From Saccharomycopsis phalli (taxonomy: Eukaryota > Ascomycota > Saccharomycetes > Ascoideales > Saccharomycopsidaceae): a stretch of DNA of 64,000 nucleotides. This document shows, piece after piece, positions 22,354-30,642 of the stretch. The notes beneath the pieces were generated by a model. That model saw only the letters and a program-made list of their open reading frames with translations, was not told the DNA's origin and did no database searches. The stretch spans positions 1,116,001-1,180,000 of the forward strand of contig CP073218.1 of the NCBI GenBank assembly GCA_020342235.1, read 5' to 3'. A program made the translations under genes and the position numbers. How positions within the stretch are numbered: the first letter of the stretch is position 1; every line of letters starts with the position of its first letter.

Positions 22354-22850
22354 TTACTACCTGGTTAGACTCTCTGATGATATATTGACACGTGCACAGG
22401 CAGGAAGCTTTGATCAAGGAGTGACAATAAATATACACCAATGGTCCCTGGGAAAGGTAACAAGGTTAAGATAATAGCATGGACACAGACTGAAAAGACC
22501 TAAATCTCCACTTAGGAGAGATGATACAATATAGTAATCCAACGCAATCACGCCTCGTTCGATCATGTCACAGAGGAATCACCCCTCTCTCATCAAATCA
22601 ATCCTTTGTCTTGGATGATGACATGAATCAGCGTTGAGGACAATCCGACATATTACACTATTGATGAAGGCGAATTCGTCATCCTGGATCCGGAGGTCGA
22701 ACCATAGGGTGACCAAATAATCGATTACATACAACTGGGAGTTTAGGAAAACGAAGAATCAGGCCCTTCGCCAGATCGAAAACATTAACAAGAACACGAA
22801 ATCTCACAGGGAATTGAAATGGACCCTACCAAAAATACAGAAGATGAAAT
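22354..22850. other. Gene-free stretch, probable eroded retroelement
   Basis: No intact gene. Between two LTR copies the sequence has stretches that read like acidic, polar coding sequence with many interruptions, perhaps gag remains of a Ty3/gypsy element. No domain is recognisable. Confidence 0.3.
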
Positions 22851-23164
22851 TGTCGTAATCTAGCGTTTCTCTCAATGGCTTCCATATCTTCTATTATAGA
22901 TAATTCATCTTCTTGTTACTACTCAAGCTATTTTCTGTCCTATTTATATTATTCTTTAAGATGCATTCAGTTATCCTTAACTTCAGATGTCTGTACCGGT
23001 GATCTCCTTAATGTATGACCCCACTGTCCATCTCCTTAATTTATGAGATCCCCAATAGGGCGATCTCCTTAATCTCTCAGATCTTCAACAGGAAGATCTC
23101 CTTAATCTCTAGTATTTTCGACATCTTCAACATTTAATCTCTCAGATCTTCGACATCTTCAACA
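22851..23164 (-). repeat. Solo LTR of copia family A, TSD GAAAT
   Basis: 314 bp on the minus strand from TGTTGAAGA to TTACGACA, flanked by perfect duplications GAAAT (22846-22850, 23165-23169). It is older than the LTRs at 637 and 5285: bases differ and the U3 phrases around TTAAGGAGATC are expanded. The TATAAATAGG box and gag ATG are kept. Confidence 0.9.
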
Positions 23165-23927
23165 GAAATCGCCGTCCAAAACCAAACAAGTACCCATCAG
23201 ACGGGAACTACCAAACCTGGTTGCATGATCTAATAAAAATTCCATTATCCTCATTATCATACAAAAAAGACTAATAATTCTTGAGGCTACGCACAGCTTC
23301 TATAAAAATTCGAAAATCACTTTTATGGTCCAAGTACCCCTATACTGCTACAGAGCACGGGGCACACAATAGGCGTATAGGTATCATGCTTAATGATTAT
23401 CACCAGTGTTGGTAGAGTTGAAAGAAGGAGTACTTTAAATTAAGAAAATATACAATTATCTAGTTTATTTTTCCTTTGACTTGAATGACTGATTTACGAC
23501 TATTTGAAGATCGACTGACCAAAAATCTCGAAGAATTAGACCAACATGTGTCACATATCTAGTGCAGGTACCCACGAGCACCAAACAATGCAGCTAGATC
23601 TTCTACAGTGGATATTCAGCTGCTAATAGTTGAATAGACGCCTAACAAAAGTTAGTCACCTATCTAAGCGGTGGTTTACCTGAAATGTTAAAACTGCATT
23701 TCACCGAATACAACATGTGGAAATAGATGTCTCTCAAAAGAATTCTCTAGTGATACCCATATAGACCATTAAAAAAAGCCAAACCCATATGCTGGAATAC
23801 GTTCCTTGAATCCTTGGATGGTTCCACAATATGACCGCTCGCATTTAAATACTTCACTCCAGAAATCACGCATAAGATAATCAAGCTCTTTGACGAATAG
23901 GTCCAGCCCTTCAGTGAAACCTTATTC
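23165..23927. other. Gene-free stretch, eroded element remains
   Basis: No open gene. Scattered in-frame fragments on the plus strand suggest decayed coding DNA continuing from before the solo LTR at 22851. Nothing was identified by motif. Confidence 0.3.
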
Positions 23928-24210
23928 TGACGTACATACTACGTGTGTGTGCCGAATAATCCTGATAGTTCAGAGAGCAACCATAATAAATAATCAGGAT
24001 GAAGGATAAGGGGAAGTAACCAATCAATAATTGGATCTTGAGGAACAGGATGTTCGCTAAATCGAGGAGCAAATTTTTATATATTGTTATACATATATTA
24101 CGGCTGTAATTTGTGCACTGTGATCTACACAGCGCGGTTACCCACTAATACTTTTGCCAACAAATTACTAACACCAAATTAATGTGTCTCCGTAAATCTG
24201 AGGTCCGTCA
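23928..24210 (+). repeat. Solo LTR (TGACGTACATAC family), TSD TATTC
   Basis: 283 bp, TGACG...CGTCA, with perfect duplications TATTC (23923-23927, 24211-24215). This intact copy defines the family also seen at 19654 and 25001. Confidence 0.88.
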
Positions 24211-24397
24211 TATTCCAATATCGGAACATGGGCGTCGCCTTGGTACACGCCTTTAGAAACATGAATCGCACAATCCTCTTCGCCAAAATGAAACCGGTAG
24301 GTTTCTCGGGAACTCTCTTTTTTATTTCTTTTTTATCTCTACTAGTTACTCTATCAAATTCGAACTACAATAATAGTAGATAGTATATGCAAAAATA

Positions 24398-24468
24398 TGC
24401 GCTAACCGGGAATCGAACCCGGGGCCCATCGATGGCAACGATGAATTTTACCACTAAACCATCAGCGC
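24398..24468 (-). tRNA. tRNA-Gly (anticodon GCC), second copy
   Basis: 71 nt, nearly the same as 18016-18086 with compensated acceptor changes (GCGCTGA/TTAGCGC). Anticodon loop with GCC and standard T arm. A solo LTR begins 12 bp upstream. Confidence 0.95.
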
Positions 24469-24480
24469 TTATTACGACAA

Positions 24481-24863
24481 TGTAACGATAAAATATCGTT
24501 TACACTAGACACGTGTACTCCACGTGTCGGTCACATGGGATGACACGTGAACATCACATGCCAGCGTGCGGATAAGGGATGATGCCTATGGTGACGAGAA
24601 GGGAAAATCAAAACACTGTTGAATGGAAGGACGAGTCAGGAAGAATCCCAAAAGGGATTTGAGGCAACCCTTAATTAAGGAAGTAACCCTGTCTCTGGAA
24701 TAATATAAATACAGAAGGAAATAGCTAATAAATCATCAAGTAACTTAGAGATATATTCTGAGATAACTTTACAACTTATATCTTGTAGTTAACAATACTT
24801 CATATTGTTAATTAGCCAGTTTATAAGTGATTGTAACGATACCACCAGGATTTTATCGTTACA
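24481..24863 (+). repeat. Solo LTR (TGTAACGATAAAAT family), TSD GACAA
   Basis: 383 bp with 14-bp inverted termini TGTAACGATAAAAT...ATTTTATCGTTACA and perfect duplications GACAA (24476-24480, 24864-24868). An AATATAAATAC box is near 24701. It begins 12 bp from the 5' end of tRNA-Gly, a Ty3-like position. Confidence 0.92.
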
Positions 24864-25000
24864 GACAAATTGTAACTATATTGGTTAGAATGACTCTGCA
24901 TGCAATAATTTCACGTGCAGAGTCAAAAGGCCATAAATCCATCAAAAGATATATGCAGGGGAATGGGTATAAGCCACCACAGTAGTGGCAAAGAGTATTA

Positions 25001-25836
25001 TGACGTACATACTACGTATGTGACGAATAATCAAGGTCGTTTCAGAAAGGAATCATAGCAAATATGCGGGATGAGGAGGAGAACAATAGGAACAATAAGC
25101 AATCAACAATTAGTATTTGACGGACCTCGAATTTACGGGGCCACTTTAGATTGTTGGTGGGTTGTTGGTGGTTTGTTGGCAAAAGTATCAGTGGGTAACA
25201 GTGTTGTGTCGGTCACAATGCACGAATTACAGCCGTAATATATGTATAATAATATATAAAAATTTGCTCCCTCATTTAGTGAACCTCCTGTCCCTTAAAT
25301 ACTAATTGTTGATTGCTGATGTACTAACAAAAAACCTTAGACTGCGATCAATCACAAGGAAAAATTTAATACGTAAATACGGCCCACAATATTAAATAAA
25401 TTATATTGTAGGTTCGGAGCACAGAACTATCAGTAGCTACTATAACAATTATACATTGTTCCAATCGATACTGTAATATACATTGTGCATATAAAATTCT
25501 GTACTCAATTACTTGGAGGCAGTAAATCCCTTTTATAAGGTATTATAGGTAGGGTAATACTGCTCCATCCGGTTGTAACCACATCATCAATAATCGTGGT
25601 TACGAGACCAAGAACTCTGATAGGATAAGTACATTTCACTAATGTACGTCAGTATTTAAGGGACAGGAGGTCCACTAAATCAGGGAGCAAATTTTTATAT
25701 ATTATTAAACATCTATTACGGCTGTAATTCGTGCATTGTGACCGACACAACACTGTTACCCACTGATACTTTTGCCAATAAACCACCAACAACCCACCAA
25801 CAACCTAAAGTGGCCCCGTAAATTTGAGGTCCGTCA
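25001..25836 (+). repeat. LTR of TGACGTACATAC family with insertion inside, TSD TATTA
   Basis: Outer termini TGACG...CGTCA and perfect duplications TATTA (24996-25000, 25837-25841). Its own body is split by 25118-25651. The joined ends match the intact copy 23928-24210. Confidence 0.88.
25118..25651 (-). repeat. Nested composite LTR, TSD GTATT
   Basis: Flanked by GTATT (25113-25117, 25652-25656). 25118-25316 is the reverse complement of the 3' part of the host LTR family; 25317-25651 is a copy of the family at 21340-21698. The two parts act as one insertion, so this is a composite or recombinant LTR. Opposed arms make a long inverted repeat around it. Confidence 0.75.
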
Positions 25837-25861
25837 TATTATATATAGCGTTTAATAAATG

Positions 25862-26280
25862 GATGGGAAAAAATTTCAAAAAGTAACTTATCACATTCAT
25901 ATTGTCCCTGGAAATAAACCAACATTTAAACGACATTATAGGTTAAATCCCGAAAATCGGACAGAATTAAAACGACAAATAACCAATCTTCTAAACAAGA
26001 AGTAGATCTTCCCTATATCAAGGATAGAAGGTCTATTAGACCATATCCTGGGACCAAAAATATTTTCTAAACTAGATTTAGTCAGTGGACATCATCAAAT
26101 ACCGGTTAATAAAGACGATCGCTACAAAACGGTTATGGTGACACCATTTGGGCAATATGGTTGAATTATTGTTCCATTTGGCTTATGTAATGCGCCGGCA
26201 ACATTTCAAGCAGTTATGAATGACTTACTTGTACCTCTTGAGAAATTTTGTGTGGTATACTTGCACGATTGTAATAAAGA
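25862..26280 (+). mobile_element. Ty3/gypsy pol relic (reverse transcriptase)
   Basis: Broken fossil with several breaks. Recognisable RT phrases are FKRHYRLNPENR, KLDLVSGHHQIP, DRYKTVMVTPFGQYG and [15 protein letters not shown], which are typical of Ty3/gypsy reverse transcriptases. It lies after an LTR relic and is the only sizeable gypsy coding remnant in the window. Confidence 0.88.
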
Positions 26281-26610
26281 AGATGAAAGGGTTATCCTGA
26301 AAATGTTTATCTGCCGTCTGTTTGGTTCCTAGGAAATGATCTAGCCAGATCCATTCCCTCTACACGACAACACTACATCCTTTCCAAGACATTCATTCCT
26401 CTCTTTGAAAAGTTGTTTTCTTTGTTCTTCCATTTCTGTTTCTGTTTTGCTTGCTTTTCTACCCAGTCTCCTAGTCAAAGGTAATGGTCTCGCCAAGTCC
26501 ATTCCCTTAGACCAAAGAATGTGTCTTACTTTCTCCAGATATAAATAGTTTGACTATTCGGAAAAATAAATGATTTAACGAGAGAACTTCATCATTTCTC
26601 GCTACATAAA
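26281..26610 (+). repeat. Decayed sequence ending in a TGTAACGAGAA-family LTR end
   Basis: 26500-26605 carries ATATAAATAG and ends ATTTCTCGCTACA, matching the 3' half of 19145-19473. The preceding 200 bp hold a doubled phrase (TCTCCTAGTCAAAGG / GTTCCTAGGAAATG with CCATTCCCT) but no gene. Confidence 0.5.
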
Positions 26611-26725
26611 TGTAACAGGGTAGATCCTATCTACACGCGGTTATGTCGATTATGATGAATAGGGTGCCATTGCTTCCTTATTCGTATGTATAAGTGCTTA
26701 CAATATTTATAATCGTAACCTCCAA
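26611..26725 (+). repeat. Partial LTR (TGTAACAGGG), relative of 18101-18387
   Basis: The opening TGTAACAGGGTAGATCC, then GATGAATAGG and a CTTACAATATT segment follow the order of 18101-18387. It is cut by LINE sequence. Confidence 0.6.
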
Positions 26726-26965
26726 TAAGATCCGGCTCCCGACCTATTACACGACGCTACGCCAAGGCTCAATTAAAGTGACTACTGAAAAGTCAAACTT
26801 ACTACTTTCAGAAGCCCTAGTTGGAACTAAACGAATACTCAGCAAGATCAGCCAACTACTCAGCGGCCAAAGCATAGTTTCACATAAAACAAAGACGTTA
26901 TTCAACGCAGAGGCGAAGCTCAAAAATCGTATAGGATTCTACTCGTCTGTGCTGGACCGCTAGTT
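26726..26965 (+). mobile_element. LINE fragment
   Basis: Reads SQLLSGQSIVSH and ends RIGFYSSVLDR, matching the C-terminal ends at 20446-20696 and 27660-27760. Part of the Cys/His segment is missing. It is dead, truncated at both ends. Confidence 0.6.
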
Positions 26966-27311
26966 TCCGGGTGAACATAGAGGTCACGCGTCAACGCGGC
27001 AAAACACCAGAATGCAGCAGATAATAGTGCCAGTGATAAACAGGCACGGCATGTTCCATCACAATATAGCACGTGGTTGAAGTAGTTGCTAGTTACGTGG
27101 ACAGCACGATCTACGTTAACGAGGTTGAGATCGGCAGTACTAGTACATTAGAGGCTGTTTGACCAATATTTAAGTGGACGTATCCGAGTTAAAGCCAGTG
27201 CATTAGTTCATGAGGATATTTATAGGGTTCTGTACGCCAATCGCAGACAATATAGTGGCTATATGACCAGTATACATACATTGTATGTTCTGATATTTAT
27301 ACGACGCGTGC
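26966..27311. other. Gene-free stretch
   Basis: Mixed sequence with CACGTGG and several weak matches to LTR ends. I recognise no gene or complete repeat. Confidence 0.4.
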
Positions 27312-27445
27312 TGTCTTAATCTAATACTTCTCTCAATGGCTTCCATATCTTACTGGTATAGATAATTAAATTCTCATTATTCAGTCTAGCTATTTTACTG
27401 CTATTTATATTCTTTTCGATGTGCGAAGATCTTCCATTGTTCTAG
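27312..27445 (-). repeat. Decayed LTR of copia family A (partial)
   Basis: Minus-strand sequence includes TATAAATAGCAG, GAAGCCATTGAGAGAAG and TTAAGACAG, corresponding to the leader and LTR end of family A. Only the 3' third is left. Confidence 0.6.
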
Positions 27446-27995
27446 CCACTTACGATTTTGTTATGTATGTCTACATCCTGGACTCTGCGTTGCTCAAGCT
27501 ATTTGGTAACAAGGAACCAAATTGCAAATGATGTGGGTCAAATTTGTCCTCCTTCATTGTCTAGAAATCGGTCCACAAACTTACAGAGTTTTACCAGAGC
27601 GTGTTGGAACATGATTTATCTAGTACATAATGAGACACCGGTGGTGACCACTGCCAAAGACAAACTCCTACTAGCTGAGGCCTTAGTTAGCCCGAAGAAA
27701 ATTTTAAGCCTGATCAGCCAACTTCTAAGTGGAAAAGGCTTGGTATCAAGTACCATCAAGAAGAGCAGCCGGGCAGGTAGTCCCTCCGGGGGCGAGGCTC
27801 CGTAGCTCCTTCTGAGTCATCTCTCTTTAACAGTTCCTTAAAGACCAAGTCGAAAGTTTTCATCCCCACTCAAAGGGATTTTTCTCGAATGCAAAATTAG
27901 TGGCGCCGTCCTTAGTTTTTTAGACAGTGAAATATCAATCTCACCCTCCGGGAGAGCCTCGTATAGCTAAATACAAAAATAAATATTATTATTAA
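27446..27995 (+). mobile_element. 5'-truncated LINE with 3' UTR and tail
   Basis: The coding part ends in KKILSLISQLLSGKGLVS. The 3' UTR (GGCAGGTAGTCCCTCC, TGGCGCCGTCCTTAG, GAAATATCAATCTCACCC) and the tail AAATACAAAAATAAATATTATTATT match the LINE at 20225-20696 in the other orientation. The Cys/His region is deleted. Confidence 0.7.
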
Positions 27996-28190
27996 GGAGT
28001 TTGTGGACTGATTTTTGGTCGGCAAACACTTTTCCAAGTGTATTGCGTATGCCATGAGTGGAATCTAATATGTCATCAATGCGCGATAGAATTTGAGCTT
28101 CTAAGAGCTCTGGACATCGTAGGTCATGTATGATGGAGGGGGAGTGAATCCTATTATTATAATAAGATTCGGTGGTCAAACTTGGCGACT
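27996..28190 (-). mobile_element. LINE fragment, minus strand
   Basis: Minus-strand reading has SPSIIHDLRCPELLEA and FADQKSVHKLL, matching the end of the LINE protein at 20493-20696 and 61550. It lies head-on to the preceding LINE tail. Confidence 0.6.
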
Positions 28191-28510
28191 ATGCTGCTTA
28201 CGTAACCACTTCAAGTAGTAAGAATTAATGACCAAACTACTCAAATTAGAGCTTCTGATCACAGACAGCTATTTGAGTGCTGAAAAATGGGTTTCTTCAA
28301 CAGTCTTGCCACCTCAGGATGTTCCTGTGTCAGTAGATGGCAACTTCGCTCCCGACTACTAATAGTGCACGTGATTAATTATGCATGGTTAACTAGATGG
28401 TACTAGCTTAATCTCGACAGTTTCCGAGTGAAAATATACTTTTTAAATAACCGTGCTTGTGGAGAAAATATATAGTTAAATACAACAATAAATATTATTA
28501 TTATTATCAG
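28191..28510 (+). mobile_element. Short LINE tail copy
   Basis: Only the end is clear: ATATATAGTTAAATACAACAATAAAT followed by (ATT)n at about 28470-28507 gives the LINE tail signature. Sequence before it has no recognisable coding content. Confidence 0.45.
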
Positions 28511-30642
28511 AAACAGACTATAAATCCGGACACCAGCACTGTATGTTGATGTTCGGATGTGTGTATATGTTATGCTGCCCTGGTCGATGTCCGAGGTTCG
28601 AATCTTGGATAGATATTATATTAAAATTTTTTTGGAGCAAAGTTGAAACTCTTCAATTGATACATTTTTAAGGCAATTTTTAGCTAATGAGTACACACTT
28701 CGGGCTGTTTGAGATTAATTGATGTTTATGTTTGCCATCTGAAGTATACAATAAAATCACTGACAATTATGTAAACTTCTACATCATTTGGTTTGCTCCT
28801 TTGTAATTGAATAACCAGATATGTAGGTGAAATTAGATTATTCCCTGTGCTTTGGGTGGGTCTTGCCTCCCTCTTTCTATTGAGAACCGGACTTTTTATT
28901 CATGAGTAATCAATTTAAGACGGATTATTTTATAAACCACAATAAAATACTTGTCCATCTTAGATAAATTATTTGCTTTCTTGAAGAACATAAAAGCGAT
29001 TTTTTTTATTTCAAGATTTCTATTTGTTTTAATAAAAGTGATTTTTTTTTTGAAAAATTTAGTTCATTTATAAGATTAACAATTTATCAAATATTCCATA
29101 CAATTTTCTAATTTATTTTGCTTCTCCTATTCCGTTGTTTCTTCTTTAAAAGATGACAGGGCTTGGCGTTTTGATACTTAGTTATTACTATTATATAGTT
29201 CCTATACAATCAATAGTAGCAATAATTAATCGTATGATTCTATAGAATATATATCCCGTTAATATTCATTCATTACGGTATCTCTCACAACAGGGTGGGA
29301 ACCATGATACTTGTGAAAATGACAATCATAATGCCCATTACCCTTACTAAGTTATTAGGGTTATGAAGACGTTGAATTAGGTTTGCTATCACAAGATTCT
29401 AAATCTTATGAGATATTACCCCTTTCCCAAGGGTATCTAAAAATTTAAATATATGAATTAGTGTATCAGCTTTTCTATGTTCGGGGCTAAGCCAACATCT
29501 CGTTCGGCACTTAGACAAAACATCATAAATATGTGTCCTAATATACTATATCTTGCACAAATAATCAAATATCCAATCAATAAAAGTCTCTATCTATACC
29601 CAGTGCATAATAGATTCCTCAAGAGCAGTTATGGCATCTTCTTAGCCCATCCACGTGACCGTGTATATTGATTAGTATGCTGTATTTCGAAAAAGACTAA
29701 CGAAACTGATGCCAAGAAATCAATGTAACGAGTTGGACAAATTCATGTTTCACCATCACCAGTTAGTGATTGGTACGCTTCGTGAAACACTAAGTCAAAC
29801 TGATGTCTGGACAACGGTGTAAAATTGCATAACCAGTGAATGTGGGTCCAATAGAACTCCTGCAACAGCATTGACTTAATTGCGTCAACAGTCTAGACTA
29901 TAGTGCTTCGTGTTCCAGTTTAGATAATAGTCTATGTTAGGAAACTTCGCTATCCAAAAAAGAATGAGGCAGTCTACAAAGGGATAATAGGGGTGGTCTA
30001 ATGTACGAAGTGATTCTAACCGAACCAGGCGCTATATCATACAACACTAAGAAAACCCTTAGCTGTACTCATCTGTAACTGTTAGACGGTATCAGTTTGT
30101 TTAGTGCAATCTAGATTGTAGATCTTGACGGTTTGCAAAAATATGATACACGCATTACCCGGATTTCAAAGTAGGCTTAGTAGTCATTGGGCAACGACGG
30201 GACTGGGGATCTGCTAAAAATAGTAGAAAAGGAGCGATAAAGAAAAATAGACAAGGTTGAAACTATTCTAGGAATTGTTAGATGCGATATTTTTGTAGAA
30301 TTTCACGTAAATACAAGAATTAACCAGTACATATCGATAACCGACTGGAGTATGGGTGTAAGGCACACTCATATTACCTAGGGACCAGTCTATGTAAGTC
30401 GTAGTACCAGTGAAACACACCAACACACAAAATTTAGATCCGAAGATCTGTTTTACGTCTCTTAGGACAATGCACAGATCTGAAAAGAGGAAACAACTAG
30501 GTCCCGCAGCATGTGTGTTAGTCAACATGAAACATGTCGGTCTAAAGATGCACATCCCCTATTAGAAAAACAGGGACTATAAACATGGAGTAATTCTCCA
30601 GAAATATTCATCATCACATCAAAGAAACATTCACAACCACCA
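28511..30642. other. 2.1-kb stretch without a supported gene
   Basis: AT-rich, with A/T homopolymer runs at 28,900-29,110. Short open frames exist on both strands, but none shows protein-like composition or a recognisable motif. The last few hundred bases are upstream of the adhesin gene; the trinucleotide-rich leader CATCATCACATCAAAG lies just before its ATG. Confidence 0.6.

Larger units (their letters stand above)
24872..25861 (+). repeat. LTR relic split by nested LTRs
   Basis: 24872-25000 and 25837-25861 together match 18840-19040 (CCACCACAGTAGTGGCA, then TATATATAGCG). The break is filled by the LTR 25001-25836. Ty3-type pol remains follow directly. Confidence 0.6.

Noticed and set aside
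28560-28620. tRNA-like T arm (GAGGTTCGAATCTTGG)
   Set aside because: No acceptor or anticodon stem could be paired around it; the T stem has a mismatch.
30268-30555. 95-codon minus-strand frame upstream of the wall-protein gene
   Set aside because: Composition is not protein-like, no motif, and it sits in the probable promoter.
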